A stretch of DNA of 64,000 bases from assembly GCF_030732985.1 (NCBI RefSeq), contig NZ_JASHJX010000023.1, positions 1-64,000 on the forward strand. Reading direction: 5' to 3'. This stretch comes from Nioella sp. MMSF_3534 (GTDB taxonomy: Bacteria; Pseudomonadota; Alphaproteobacteria; Rhodobacterales; Rhodobacteraceae). The position numbers and the translations under genes are program-made. Positions 26,111 through 36,953 of the stretch are shown one piece after another (the stretch's first letter is position 1; every line of letters begins with the position of its first letter). The notes below the pieces were generated by a model, which was given only the letters and a program-made list of their open reading frames with translations, was not told the origin of the DNA and did not search any database.

Positions 26111-26569
26111 TTAGCCCAAGGCCTCGCGCTTGGCCAGTGCCGAGGTTGCCAGGCTGATCCCGAAGCTGACCAGCACGCAGGTGGTGAAGAGCCAAAGCCC
26201 CCAGGCGGTTTCCACCCGGCCCACACCGACGCCCTTGGCGAGCGTGATGTAGATGGCGATCAGGAAAACATCCGCCATGGCCAGCTTGCCAAGCGCGGTG
26301 AGCGGCGCCAGCAGGCGGCTGTCGGTCATGCGGAAATGGATCAGCGCCAGCCCTGCCGTCTTCAGGATCGGCGCGACGATGGCAAAGAGCGCCACTGCCA
26401 GCGCCAGCAGAACGTCCTCCTCCCATAGCGCCATGACACCGGACAGGACCGAGATCTCGCTTAGCCCGAAGAGCGGCAACAGCCCCGCGCGCATCAGCGG
26501 TGCGACCCAGGCCAGGGGGAAGAGAACCAGCAGCGACAGGTTCAGCGAGGTCAGGATTATCCGTGTCAT
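26111..26569 (-). CDS. PqiA-like (paraquat-inducible protein A) membrane protein
   Basis: 152 aa, four membrane helices, with LFGLSEISVLSGVMALWEED and LGKLAMADVFLIAIYITLAK, which resemble the PqiA domain. The usual N-terminal zinc-ribbon cysteines are absent, so this is a single-domain version about one third the size of E. coli PqiA. PqiA proteins take part in lipid traffic between membranes; no MCE partner is nearby. Only 9 bp separate it from radA. Confidence 0.75.
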   Translation of the reverse strand: MTRIILTSLNLSLLVLFPLAWVAPLMRAGLLPLFGLSEISVLSGVMALWEEDVLLALAVALFAIVAPILKTAGLALIHFRMTDSRLLAPLTALGKLAMADVFLIAIYITLAKGVGVGRVETAWGLWLFTTCVLVSFGISLATSALAKREALG

Positions 26570-26704
26570 TACAGGCAGATGGGGCAGGGGGCCGCGACGC
26601 GCAAGGGCGGGATGCGAAAAGGCCGCCCGCTGCGCACTCTCTTTGATGATGGATCAGATCGGGATTGTTCGATAGTGATTGACGCAAGTGGTGACATGTA
26701 ACGA

Positions 26705-27256
26705 GTGGCGGATGCGTTGAAGAACGGGCTTCCGGATCAGATCAGGTTCAGAGGGCAGCAGATAAGCTTGTCCCACCTTCATCCGTTTACGCATGTCTTT
26801 GCTGGACACGGACCCGAAGGCCGAGACCTGGTTCTTCGCGTCAGGTTTGAATCTCACGTGTTTTCCAACTCTTATGGAACTGGTCCGCATGACTTTCTGG
26901 ATGAAGCAGGCAACAAGCGACAGTTTTGTGCCAATCGCTATGCCTTTTCCCATTGTCTCCCTTCTGAAATCCGCAACCTGCTGACCTGCAACGCCTACAC
27001 GTGGGAGGAAAAGGACAGAAATCAGGTGGCGAACCTCGCTGTGCTCACACCTGCGGGATCCCCGCTGATCTCTGGGATTCACACCGTCATTATCTACTAC
27101 TTGTATCCGAGCAAGGTGGAGGAGATCGACGTCGAGATGCTGGTGAAGACCTGCTATGAAAAGGAGATCAGCTTTGAACACAGGAAAAAACGCGAGAAGA
27201 TCAGGGTCTACGTCAAGAAAGCCTGCTTTCAGCAGGTGAGAATCCCGAAAAACTGA
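26705..27256 (+). CDS. Orphan protein of unknown function, AT-richer than neighbours
   Basis: 183 aa from a GTG directly after an in-frame stop; no clear ribosome site. The base composition is visibly lower in GC than flanking genes, which suggests acquisition by transfer. Features: histidine-rich LSHLHPFTHVFAGHGPEGRD, several cysteines (CANRY, HCLP, TCNAY, KTCYEK, KKACF) and a basic C-terminus. No membrane segment. A hairpin terminator follows on the same strand, supporting this strand over the overlapping reverse frame. I do not recognise the family. Confidence 0.65.
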   Translation: MADALKNGLPDQIRFRGQQISLSHLHPFTHVFAGHGPEGRDLVLRVRFESHVFSNSYGTGPHDFLDEAGNKRQFCANRYAFSHCLPSEIRNLLTCNAYTWEEKDRNQVANLAVLTPAGSPLISGIHTVIIYYLYPSKVEEIDVEMLVKTCYEKEISFEHRKKREKIRVYVKKACFQQVRIPKN

Positions 27257-27267
27257 AGGCATTAAAA

Positions 27268-27288
27268 AAGGCCCCCCGAAGGAGGCCT
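27268..27288 (+). terminator. Terminator after the orphan gene
   Basis: AAGGCC...GGCCTT stem with a 10-base C/G/A loop, 11 bp after the stop codon; A run before, short T-rich stretch after. Confidence 0.65.
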
Positions 27289-27492
27289 TGTCTTCATGCG
27301 GGTGCGCCTTACCGTGATATGCCGACCCTTGCGGGTGCGCGTGTAGCAGCGATCCAAGGAAAGCCCCGCTATCTGCTACTGCGCTGACAATACGTTTCAT
27401 GGTCACGATTGTCAAGGAAAGTGGCCACGATCACCAAGGGAAAGCGCTTCCGATACCGTGCATGTCATTATGCGGATGCCTGACATCCGTGC

Positions 27493-27524
27493 AAAAAAGG
27501 CCAACCTTGGGAGGCCAGCCTTTT
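27493..27524 (-). terminator. Rho-independent terminator of gltA
   Basis: On the minus strand AAGGCTGGCCT pairs with AGGTTGGCCTT (three G-U pairs) and is followed by TTTTTT; 20 bp after the gltA stop. Confidence 0.8.
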
Positions 27525-27543
27525 CGTGTCTCTACCAACCCGC

Positions 27544-28836
<1,293 letters not shown>

Positions 28837-28940
28837 CCTGAGTCCCTCTTCAAAAAGCCTGCCCGATGGGGTCATCAGGCGGTGTTCAGGGACCGGTTGC
28901 CCGGGCCCCTCTATTCGCAGGCAGCCACGACACACTCAGG

Positions 28941-30344
28941 TCATTCGGCTGCGGCCTCCGTCAGGCGGGCAAGTGTCTCCTCCCGGCCGATGACGAGCAT
29001 CATGTCGAAAACGCTCGGGCTGACGGGGCGGCCTGCCAACGCGGCCCTCAGGGCCGGTGCAAGCTTGCCCAGTTTCAGATCGTGGCGTTCGGCCACTTCG
29101 GAAACTGTCGCCTCCAGCGTGTCGCGTGTCCAGCTAGCATTTTGCAACTGCGGCGTCAATTCTGCCAGTATACCACGGGATACATCTGTCAGCGCGGCCA
29201 GCGACTTCTCATCCCGATCCAGCGGGCGTTCCGTCAAGACAAAGTGTGCCTTTTCAAGGAGTTGAGGAAGAGACTTTGCCCGATCCTTGAGGCAATACAT
29301 CGCAGCGGCCAGCCCGTCTTTCTGCGCCTGCGAAAGCGCGGGTTGCTGCGTTGCCACCAAGAAACGCTCGATTTCAGACACCAAATCGTCATCGGCCATG
29401 GCCCCGATATGATGGCTGGCCACATGTTCGAGCTTCTTGAAATCAAGCCGCGCGGGGGATTTGCCGATTCCCGTCAGGTCGAACCACTCTTTCGCCTCAG
29501 CGTCGCTGAACAACTCGTCATCCCCATGGCTCCAGCCAAGCCGCGCCAGGTAGTTGCGCATCGCAGCGGGCGGGTAGCCCATGGCGGCATATTCCTCGAC
29601 CCCGAGCGCGCCGTGGCGTTTCGACAGTTTCTTGCCATCAGGCCCGTGGATCAGCGGGATATGCGCCCAGACCGGTTCCGGCCAGCCCATGGCATGGAAA
29701 ATCTGCGCCTGGCGCGCAGCGTTGTTGAGGTGATCGTCCCCCCGGATCACATGGGTCACGCCCATGTCATGATCGTCCACAACCACGGCCAGCATATATG
29801 TGGGCGTGCCATCGGAGCGTAACAGGATCATGTCATCGAGCTGATCGTTGCGGATCGTGACATCGCCCTGCACCTGATCCTTGATCACCGTCACGCCCTC
29901 GCGCGGGGCTTTCACGCGGATCACATAAGGCGCGTCCGGGTGGTCAGCCTCGGCCACATCGCGCCAGGGGCTGAGGAAAAGGGTCGAGCGGCCCTCGGCC
30001 TTTGCCGCCTCGCGGAAGGCCTGAATCTCCTCCTGCGTGGCGAAGCATTTATAGGCGTGGCCCTTGGCCAGCATGTCGCGCGCCACCTCTGCGTGCCGGT
30101 CGCGGCGTTCAAACTGGCTGATCGGCTCGCCGTCCCAGTCGAGACCGAGCCAGGTCAGCCCGTTCAGAATGGCCTGCGTTGCCTCGGGGGTGGAGCGTTC
30201 GCGGTCGGTGTCCTCGATGCGCAGCAGGAAGGTGCCGCCCCGCCCGCGCGCATAGAGCCAGTTGAACAGCGCCGTCCGCGCGCCGCCGATATGCAGAAAG
30301 CCCGTGGGCGAAGGGGCAAAGCGGGTCACGACATCAGAGGTCAT
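28941..30344 (-). CDS. gltX: Glutamate--tRNA ligase
   Basis: 467 aa from the Met at 30344 (AAGGA site). Class I synthetase charging tRNA-Glu. Visible: the HIGH-type signature [20 protein letters not shown] and the KMSKS-type loop KKLSKRHGA. The C-terminal anticodon-binding helical domain is complete. The gene is divergent from comEC (118 bp between starts) and precedes gltA. Confidence 0.97.
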   Translation of the reverse strand: MTSDVVTRFAPSPTGFLHIGGARTALFNWLYARGRGGTFLLRIEDTDRERSTPEATQAILNGLTWLGLDWDGEPISQFERRDRHAEVARDMLAKGHAYKCFATQEEIQAFREAAKAEGRSTLFLSPWRDVAEADHPDAPYVIRVKAPREGVTVIKDQVQGDVTIRNDQLDDMILLRSDGTPTYMLAVVVDDHDMGVTHVIRGDDHLNNAARQAQIFHAMGWPEPVWAHIPLIHGPDGKKLSKRHGALGVEEYAAMGYPPAAMRNYLARLGWSHGDDELFSDAEAKEWFDLTGIGKSPARLDFKKLEHVASHHIGAMADDDLVSEIERFLVATQQPALSQAQKDGLAAAMYCLKDRAKSLPQLLEKAHFVLTERPLDRDEKSLAALTDVSRGILAELTPQLQNASWTRDTLEATVSEVAERHDLKLGKLAPALRAALAGRPVSPSVFDMMLVIGREETLARLTEAAAE

Positions 30345-30462
30345 CGAAGGTCCTTTCCGGGGCACGCGGGCCTTGAGCGGCGCCGCGCGTTAACAGTTTG
30401 GCAACCATGAGGCCGCACAGTCATCTGCGCGCAGGTTTAGGCAAGCCCGGAAGGGGTGGCAA

Positions 30463-32580
30463 GTGCGGCTGTGGCACTGGTTGAATGCGGTCCAGCAGGG
30501 CCAGCGGGGCTATCTGATGCCCTGGTCCCCGGTCTTTTTCGGGATCGGGGTGGCACTCTATTTCGCCCTGCCAGTGGAACCGGGGCGCATGGCGTATGGC
30601 CTGGCCGGGGCGGCGGCCCTTCTGGCCGCGTTCCTTGGCCGATGGCGACGCGAAACGCTTGGGCCTTTGGCGACGGCGGTGCTGCTTGTCGCGCTCGGGC
30701 TGTGCACGGCAGGCTTGCGGACGGCTCAGGTGGCGGGGCCGGTTCTGGGCTTTCGCTACTATGGCCCCATCGAAGGCCGGATCGTGGTGGTGGACCGGTC
30801 CGCCTCGGACCGGTTGCGCCTGACGCTGGATCGGGTCGTGCTGGCCGACACCGACCCCGACCGCGTGCCCCGGCGGGTGCGCGTCTCGCTTCACGGCGAC
30901 CAGCCGTTCCTGACGCCGGAACCCGGTGCGCGTGTTGCCCTGACCGGCCATCTGTCGCCCCCTGAAGGACCGGGAGAGCCCGGTGGCTTCGACTTCCAGC
31001 GACACGCCTGGTTCCTGTCCATCGGCGCGGTCGGATATACCCGCAATCCAGCCCTCCTGCTGGAACCGCGCCCGGAGCGCGTCCTGCCGCTGTTGCATCT
31101 GCGCATGCGGCTTTCGCGCGCCATTCAGACCCGGATCGAGGGCGAACCCGGCGCCTTCGCCGCTGCCGTCATGACCGGGGACCGCTCCGGCATCTCGACC
31201 GAAACGCTGGAGACCCTGCGGCGCACCAATATCGCCCACCTTCTGGCCATTTCAGGCCTGCATATGGGATTGCTGACCGGCTTTGTCTTTCTGTGCCTGC
31301 GTTCCGGCCTGTCGCTGATCCCGCCCCTTGCCCTGCGCATTCCGACCAAGAAGATCGCCGCCGTCGGGGCCTTGGCCGCCGGGGCCTTCTACCTGGCCGT
31401 GGCGGGGGGCAACGTCGCCACCGAACGCGCCTTCATCCAGGTGGCGGTGATGTTCACGGCGGTTCTGCTGGACCGGCGCGCCGTCACCTTGCGCTCGGTC
31501 GCCATAGCGGCGCTGATCGTTCTGGCGCATCGCCCCGACTCCCTGCTTGGCCCCGGATTCCAGATGAGTTTTGCCGCCACGACCGCGCTGGTGGCGGTCT
31601 TCACCGGCATGTCCCGCATCGAGCGGCTGCGCACCTGGCCCGCATGGGCGCGCTGGCTGCTTGGGCTGGTCCTGTCCTCTGGCGTTGCGGGGCTGGCGAC
31701 GGCCCCTTTCGCGGCGGCGCATTTCAACATGCTGGCGTCTTACGGGCTGGCCGCAAACCTGCTGACGGTGCCTGTCATGGGCAGCCTCGTGGTTCCCGCG
31801 GCGGTGGTGGCCATGCTGCTCTGGCCTCTCGGGCTGGAGTTCCTGGCCTTCCGGGTGATGGAGGCGGGGCTGGTCTGGATCCTTGCCGTGGCCGAGCGCA
31901 TCTCGGGCATGGAGGGTGCCGTCCGGACCATCGAGATGCCCCCGGCGGAGGTGCTGCCGCTGCTGACCTTCGGGGCGCTGGTCGTGATCCTGTGGCAAGG
32001 GCGCGGGCGTTGGACGGGACTTGCCCCGGCAGCGCTGGCGCTTCTGCTCTGGTCGGGCGGAGAGCGCCCGTCGCTGCTGATCTCGCCCTCGGGGCGGCTG
32101 GTCGGGGTGATGACGGAGGAGGGGCGAGCGCTCAGCCGTGCGCGGGGCGATGGATTCGTCGCGGGGTTGTGGCTGGAAAATGACGGGGATGGCGCGGATC
32201 AGGCCGGGGGTTTTGCGCGTCCGGCATGGGGTCAGGACGGGGCCGGGCAGGCGGTGGCGATCGGCGGGCTGTCTCTGTGGCACGGGGTCGGTCGCCGGGC
32301 CGCGCAGGATCTCGCCCGGGCCTGCGCCGCACATGACTGGGTGATCACCTCCGAGCGGTCTGAAAGCGGGTTTGGGGGTGTCCCGGACTTTGGACCGGGC
32401 GCGGGGACAGGGGCGGCCATGGCCGACAGCAGCAGGGAGGGCGCCGCCTGTGTCATGATCGGCCCGGACATCCTGTCGCAAACCGGGGCCATCGCGCTTG
32501 CGGCGGGGGAAAACGGGCTGCGGGTCGTCACGGCCCGCGCATTGCAGGGCCGACGTCCCTGGGTGCCGACATCCCGCTGA
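30463..32580 (+). CDS. comEC: ComEC/Rec2 family DNA-uptake channel protein
   Basis: 705 aa from a GTG with AAGGGG upstream. N-terminal membrane helices and an OB-like DUF4131 segment (about 60-190), then the Competence domain with LLAISGLHMGLLTGFVFL and further helices to about 530. The C-terminal soluble part (about 540-705) is shorter than the full metallo-beta-lactamase domain of Gram-positive ComEC. In natural transformation the protein carries single-stranded DNA across the inner membrane. Divergent from gltX; convergent with lexA. Confidence 0.93.
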   Translation: MRLWHWLNAVQQGQRGYLMPWSPVFFGIGVALYFALPVEPGRMAYGLAGAAALLAAFLGRWRRETLGPLATAVLLVALGLCTAGLRTAQVAGPVLGFRYYGPIEGRIVVVDRSASDRLRLTLDRVVLADTDPDRVPRRVRVSLHGDQPFLTPEPGARVALTGHLSPPEGPGEPGGFDFQRHAWFLSIGAVGYTRNPALLLEPRPERVLPLLHLRMRLSRAIQTRIEGEPGAFAAAVMTGDRSGISTETLETLRRTNIAHLLAISGLHMGLLTGFVFLCLRSGLSLIPPLALRIPTKKIAAVGALAAGAFYLAVAGGNVATERAFIQVAVMFTAVLLDRRAVTLRSVAIAALIVLAHRPDSLLGPGFQMSFAATTALVAVFTGMSRIERLRTWPAWARWLLGLVLSSGVAGLATAPFAAAHFNMLASYGLAANLLTVPVMGSLVVPAAVVAMLLWPLGLEFLAFRVMEAGLVWILAVAERISGMEGAVRTIEMPPAEVLPLLTFGALVVILWQGRGRWTGLAPAALALLLWSGGERPSLLISPSGRLVGVMTEEGRALSRARGDGFVAGLWLENDGDGADQAGGFARPAWGQDGAGQAVAIGGLSLWHGVGRRAAQDLARACAAHDWVITSERSESGFGGVPDFGPGAGTGAAMADSSREGAACVMIGPDILSQTGAIALAAGENGLRVVTARALQGRRPWVPTSR

Positions 32581-32667
32581 CAAACGGGGCGCCCGCGCGG
32601 ATTTCCGTGATGGGTCATTGCCACCAGTCCCAGGGTCTTCGGATCAGCACCGACCCCTGCCATATAT

Positions 32668-32757
32668 CCGTGGCAACGCGGACCGATGAGGCCTCCGGCG
32701 TCAGCCGGGGGTTGAGGAGGGCCGCTCCCGGGTCGACGACGAAGTCGGCGAAACCCC
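32668..32757 (-). repeat. Dispersed intergenic repeat, copy C
   Basis: 90 bp on the minus strand between the comEC and lexA stops. Shows GGTTGAGGAGGGCCGCTCCC, a GGC(T)GACGCCGGAGGCC hairpin, and the ends CCGTGGCAACGCGG and GGCGAAACCCC. Closest to copy D. Confidence 0.8.
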
Positions 32758-32818
32758 GTGGACGGCAGGGCGAGGGACTGAAGACAACAGCGCCGGTCAG
32801 ACCGGCCTAAGTGACGGA

Positions 32819-33511
32819 TCAATAGGTGCGGATCAGCCCGACAAGTTTGCCCTGCACCTTGACCTGGTCGTCGCGCAGCATCCGGGTTTGATAGGCGGGG
32901 TTGGCCGCTTCCAGCGCGATCATATTGCCCTTCTTGCGGAAGCGTTTCAGGGTTGCCTCGTAACCTTCCACAAGTGCCACGACGATATCGCCATTATCAG
33001 CGGTCGAGCCTTCCTCGATCACCACGATGTCGCCCTCGTTGATCCCGGCCTCGATCATCGAGTCGCCCTTCACCTCCAGCGCGTAATGCGATTTGCCCGA
33101 TCCCAGCATCTGCTGGGGCACGGCAACATGGGTGGACACCTCGCTGATCGCCTCAATGGGCGTCCCGGCGGCGATGCGTCCCATAACCGGCAGGTCGATG
33201 GCAGAGGCGGCGGCCACGGGGCGCGCGTCGCGGGGCGGATCGGCGCGGCTGCCTTCGATCACGCGGGGGGTGAAGCCGCCCAGTTTGGTTTCCAAACTTT
33301 CGGGCAGTTTCACGATCTCGATCGCGCGCGCCCTGTGGGCCAGCCGCCGGATGAACCCGCGTTCCTCCAGCGCCGTGATCAGCCGGTGGATGCCCGATTT
33401 CGACCGCAGGTCCAGCGCATCCTTCATTTCGTCGAAGGAGGGCGGCACCCCGTCACGCTGCATGCGGCGGTGAATAAGCTCCAGCAGGTCCAGCTGCTTC
33501 TTGGTCAGCAT
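32819..33511 (-). CDS. lexA: LexA SOS repressor
   Basis: 230 aa. N-terminal winged helix ([20 protein letters not shown]), Ala115-Gly116 cleavage site in GRIAAGTP, catalytic Ser151 (KGDSMIEAG) and Lys189 (YEATLK). RecA filaments trigger self-cleavage and release of SOS genes. Normal length for alphaproteobacteria. Its promoter carries three GTTC units at 7-base spacing, so it should repress itself. moeA ends 79 bp upstream. Confidence 0.98.
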   Translation of the reverse strand: MLTKKQLDLLELIHRRMQRDGVPPSFDEMKDALDLRSKSGIHRLITALEERGFIRRLAHRARAIEIVKLPESLETKLGGFTPRVIEGSRADPPRDARPVAAASAIDLPVMGRIAAGTPIEAISEVSTHVAVPQQMLGSGKSHYALEVKGDSMIEAGINEGDIVVIEEGSTADNGDIVVALVEGYEATLKRFRKKGNMIALEAANPAYQTRMLRDDQVKVQGKLVGLIRTY

Positions 33512-33541
33512 CGCAGGGCTCCCCTAACGGAAATTACATCT

Positions 33542-33567
33542 GTTCGGGGAATGTTCTATCGCTGTTC
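33542..33567. promoter_or_regulatory. Tandem alphaproteobacterial SOS boxes of lexA
   Basis: GTTC at 33542, 33553 and 33564, each pair separated by exactly seven bases, giving two overlapping GTTC-N7-GTTC boxes 31-56 bp before the lexA ATG. The direct-repeat box is the established LexA target in alphaproteobacteria. Confidence 0.88.
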
Positions 33568-33590
33568 CCGCTTCGTGTCAACATATTGGG

Positions 33591-34775
33591 TCAGAATCGC
33601 AAGATATCCACAAGCGACCCGGCTTTGAGCGGCCCTGCCGAGGGTGGGTAGATCATCAGCGCATCTGCTCTCGACAGCACCGTCAATAGCGAGGAATCCT
33701 GACGCCGATCGGGGGTCACGCGCGGGTATCGGCGGCCCGGCTCCAGCACCGCGCGCATGTAGTGTTCACGCGGGCCGTTCTGCGGCAGGTCCACCGCCAG
33801 TTCGGCGGTCTCACGCGGGGCAGGGGCCTTGCCCAGACCCAGCATCGCCCGGATCATTGGCACCAGGAAAATCTGCCCGCAGACCATTGCGGACACAGGA
33901 TTGCCGGGCAGGCCGAGCAGCGCCGCCTTGCCCATGCGCCCCGCCATCAGCGGCTTGCCGGGTCTGAGCGCCACCTTGTAAAAACTCCGCTCCAGCCCCT
34001 CTGCTGCCGCCACCTGCGCCACAAGGTCATGATCGCCCACGGACGCGCCGCCGATGGTCACGATGATATCGGCATCGGCTGCCAGTTGCAGCGTGCTGGC
34101 GAGACTCTCGACCGTGTCGCGCGCGATCGGCAGCAGTCGTGCATGCGCCCCCGATGCCTCGGCCAGCGCCTTCAATCCATAGGAATTGGAGGCCACGATC
34201 TGGTCAGGCCGCGGGGTGTCGCCCGGCTGCACCAGCTCATCCCCGGTGGCAATCAGCGCCACGACGGGTTTGCGGGTCACGGGCAGGGTGGGCAGGTTCA
34301 TGGCGGCGACCAGCGCCAGATCGGCCGGGCGCAGGATGCGCGGGGCGTCCAGCGCGTCCCCGGTCAGGAAATCGCCGCCAGCGGGGCGGATATTGGTCTG
34401 GTGATCCAGCCGGTCGCCCAGGGTGATGACATCGCCCTCGCGCGTCACATCCTCCTGGATGATCACCCGCGCCGCACCGTCAGGAACTGGTGCGCCGGTA
34501 AAGATGCGCACCGTCTGACCCGCGCCTATCTGGCCCTGCCAGACATGCCCCGCAGCGGCCTCTCCGATCACGGTGAACCTGTCACCGGGCCGGGGAGCCT
34601 CTGCCGTCACCGCATAGCCATCCATGGCCGAGGCCGCAAAGGGAGGCTGATCGCGCCGCGCGGCCACCGCCCGCGCCAGAACCCGGCCATTGGCATCTGC
34701 CAGCGGAACCTCTTCCGAGGGCAACGGATCGGCAAGCGCCAGACAGGCGGCGAGGGCCTCGTCAACTGTGATCAT
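33591..34775 (-). CDS. moeA: Molybdopterin molybdenumtransferase
   Basis: 394 aa from the Met at 34775. Inserts molybdenum into adenylated molybdopterin. Visible: PPFAASAMDGYAV, FTGAPVPDGA, the MoCF motif TIGGASVGDHD and LPGNPVSA. It overlaps the stop of the GIY-YIG gene by 4 bp and closes a chain of coupled genes from trpG. Confidence 0.95.
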   Translation of the reverse strand: MITVDEALAACLALADPLPSEEVPLADANGRVLARAVAARRDQPPFAASAMDGYAVTAEAPRPGDRFTVIGEAAAGHVWQGQIGAGQTVRIFTGAPVPDGAARVIIQEDVTREGDVITLGDRLDHQTNIRPAGGDFLTGDALDAPRILRPADLALVAAMNLPTLPVTRKPVVALIATGDELVQPGDTPRPDQIVASNSYGLKALAEASGAHARLLPIARDTVESLASTLQLAADADIIVTIGGASVGDHDLVAQVAAAEGLERSFYKVALRPGKPLMAGRMGKAALLGLPGNPVSAMVCGQIFLVPMIRAMLGLGKAPAPRETAELAVDLPQNGPREHYMRAVLEPGRRYPRVTPDRRQDSSLLTVLSRADALMIYPPSAGPLKAGSLVDILRF

Positions 34776-35668
34776 GGAGCGGCCCCTTCGATTTGTTCCG
34801 CCTCCCAGTCCGCATAGGTGCGGCCATCGGGAAGTTTCCATTGCGTGCGGCCATTGGCTGAGCGGCCAGACACAACTGCGGCAGCGGCAGATGGGCTACT
34901 AAATGCATAGTTTTCAGCCATCACCGCACCGCCGTCTGACACGAGGATAATTCCCTTCTCAACGAGTCCTTCGTGCAACTCTCTATAGTTTGAGGCGTGC
35001 TTAGGGTTGCCGACCCACGCGGGGCGTACCATTGAACGGGCCTGAACCACCATCTCCCCATTGACGAGTTCTGCGCTGGCATCAACACCATGTCGCGGGA
35101 CCGCAAGGTGAAAGACTGGGCGCGGAGTAGCACTTTCACTACGCATGTCGGACTGGTCGGCAGATCTGCGTCCGGTTTGAAAAAGATCCACTCTGATCGC
35201 GGGCAAAACCATCTGAAGCGTGTCTTTGAAGCCTTCCATATTTGCCATGCCTGCTTCGTTCAGGCTTGACCCGCCAGGCTGATTTCCGTTCTCCAATCTC
35301 ATCGTCCCGGCGGTACGAGCCATGCTGACAAGGCGGTTTTCGAGGTGGCGTATATGAGCCTTGTTCAACGCGTCCCCGGCGGCCGTGATCAGAACGGCAA
35401 CGTCCCACCAGTCTTTCTCGCGAGCATGCTGTCCGATGCGGCGGGCCATGTCCTCGGCCTCACCGACATAGGCCAGCGGGCCGTCCGCATCCTCGCCAAG
35501 CAGCAGGTACACGCCGGTTTGCCCGGCTTCGGCCCGCCGCAATCCGTCGGCAAGCCGTGTGCGCGGGATGCGCAAGACATGACCGGTCCAGTTGAAAACC
35601 TCTGCCGTCAGCATGCCGTCAGGCTTGCCATCGACGAAGTAGAGTTCAAGCGACCGGCCCGATGTCAT
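34772..35668 (-). CDS. GIY-YIG nuclease domain protein with C-terminal DUF4357
   Basis: 298 aa. Residues about 48-125 are GIY-YIG-like: [26 protein letters not shown], and a late Glu (HLENRL) at the metal-binding position. Residues about 235-295 match DUF4357 ([29 protein letters not shown]), a module often near restriction/modification genes. Base composition is lower in GC in the middle. It overlaps moaC and moeA by 4 bp on each side, so it is fully embedded in the molybdenum cofactor operon, an unexpected place for a nuclease. Confidence 0.8.
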   Translation of the reverse strand: MTSGRSLELYFVDGKPDGMLTAEVFNWTGHVLRIPRTRLADGLRRAEAGQTGVYLLLGEDADGPLAYVGEAEDMARRIGQHAREKDWWDVAVLITAAGDALNKAHIRHLENRLVSMARTAGTMRLENGNQPGGSSLNEAGMANMEGFKDTLQMVLPAIRVDLFQTGRRSADQSDMRSESATPRPVFHLAVPRHGVDASAELVNGEMVVQARSMVRPAWVGNPKHASNYRELHEGLVEKGIILVSDGGAVMAENYAFSSPSAAAAVVSGRSANGRTQWKLPDGRTYADWEAEQIEGAAP

Positions 35669-36147
35669 CCCTGCGCCTCGTATCTCCCGGATTTCCCGCC
35701 CTCTTTCAGCAGCAACCGGATGCCGGTGATTTCCATTGATTTATCAACGGCTTTCACCATGTCATAGACCGTCAGCGCGGCGGTGGAGACGGCGGTCAGG
35801 GCCTCCATCTCGACCCCGGTCTGGCCGCCGGTCTTGACGGTGGCCACGATACGGATGCCGGGCAAGTCGGCCACGGGTTCCAGCTCCAGCGCCACCTTGG
35901 TGATCGGCAGGGGATGGCAGAGCGGGATGAGGTCCGATGTCTTCTTGGCCCCCATGATCCCCGCCAGCCGCGCGACCCCCAGAACATCGCCCTTCTTCGC
36001 CTCACCACCGGTGATGGCGGCAAGTGTCTCGGGCGTCATCCGCACGAAGCCTTCGGCCACCGCCACGCGCGCCGTCACCGGCTTGTCCGAGACATCGACC
36101 ATATGGGCCTGCCCCTCGGCGTCGAAATGGGTGAGACCCGCCATCAT
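35665..36147 (-). CDS. moaC: Cyclic pyranopterin monophosphate synthase
   Basis: 160 aa. Forms cyclic pyranopterin monophosphate from the MoaA product. Visible: [51 protein letters not shown], and [20 protein letters not shown]. The start codons at 36147 and 36144 both overlap the trpC TGA. Complete and of normal length. Confidence 0.97.
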   Translation of the reverse strand: MMAGLTHFDAEGQAHMVDVSDKPVTARVAVAEGFVRMTPETLAAITGGEAKKGDVLGVARLAGIMGAKKTSDLIPLCHPLPITKVALELEPVADLPGIRIVATVKTGGQTGVEMEALTAVSTAALTVYDMVKAVDKSMEITGIRLLLKEGGKSGRYEAQG

Positions 36148-36953
36148 TGCGCAGCCCGCAAAGGGTTGGCCAGAAGCGTCCGCGTGGCGGTTTCCACATC
36201 CTCCTGCCGCATCAGGCTTTCGCCGATCAGGAAGCAGCGGGTGCCGTACATGGCTATATCGGAGAGATCCTTGGGCGTGTTCAGCCCGGATTCAGAGACC
36301 ACCATCCGGTCGCCGGGAATACGGCGCACCAGCGTCTTTGTCACGTCGAGAGAGGTGACGAATGTATTGAGATCCCGGTTGTTGATGCCGATCATGCGGG
36401 ATTTCAGCGTCAGGGCGCGGTCCAGTTCCTCGGCATCATGCACTTCAATCAGCGCATCCATGCCCCACCGGGTTGCGGCCTCCTCCAGCTCCTGCGCCTG
36501 CGCGTCAGAGACGCTGGCCATGATGATCAGGATGCAGTCGGCCCCAAGCGCGCGGGCCTCGGCCACCTGGTAGGGATCGTAAAGGAAATCCTTGCGCAGA
36601 ACCGGCAGCGACACAGCGGCGCGGGCCGCGACAAGGTAGTCATCAGCGCCCTGAAAGGAGGGCGTGTCGGTCAGGACAGACAGGCAGGTCGCGCCCCCGG
36701 CCTCATAGGCGCGGGCCAAGGCGGGCGGGTCGAAATTGGCGCGGATGAGCCCCTTGGAGGGGCTGGCCTTCTTGATTTCCGCAATCAGCCCGTAGCCCTC
36801 GCGCGAGGCAATGCTGAGCGCCTCCGCGAAGGGGCGAACCGGCGGCGCGGCCTCTGCATCGGCTTCCACGGCGGCCATGGGCCGGGCGGCTTTGCGGGCG
36901 GCCACGTCTTCCAGCTTGTAGGCCTTGATCTTGTCGAGAATGCTTGTGGTCAT
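36144..36953 (-). CDS. trpC: Indole-3-glycerol phosphate synthase
   Basis: 269 aa, single-function TrpC. TIM-barrel enzyme making indole-3-glycerol phosphate. Visible: [13 protein letters not shown] (phosphate and catalytic Lys), [42 protein letters not shown]. Overlaps ung upstream and moaC downstream, each by 4 bp or less. Confidence 0.97.
   Translation of the reverse strand: MTTSILDKIKAYKLEDVAARKAARPMAAVEADAEAAPPVRPFAEALSIASREGYGLIAEIKKASPSKGLIRANFDPPALARAYEAGGATCLSVLTDTPSFQGADDYLVAARAAVSLPVLRKDFLYDPYQVAEARALGADCILIIMASVSDAQAQELEEAATRWGMDALIEVHDAEELDRALTLKSRMIGINNRDLNTFVTSLDVTKTLVRRIPGDRMVVSESGLNTPKDLSDIAMYGTRCFLIGESLMRQEDVETATRTLLANPLRAAQ

Noticed and set aside
26654-27415. 253-codon minus-strand frame opposite the orphan gene
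   Set aside because: Runs through the plus-strand terminator and lacks a ribosome site; the plus-strand gene has a fitting terminator.
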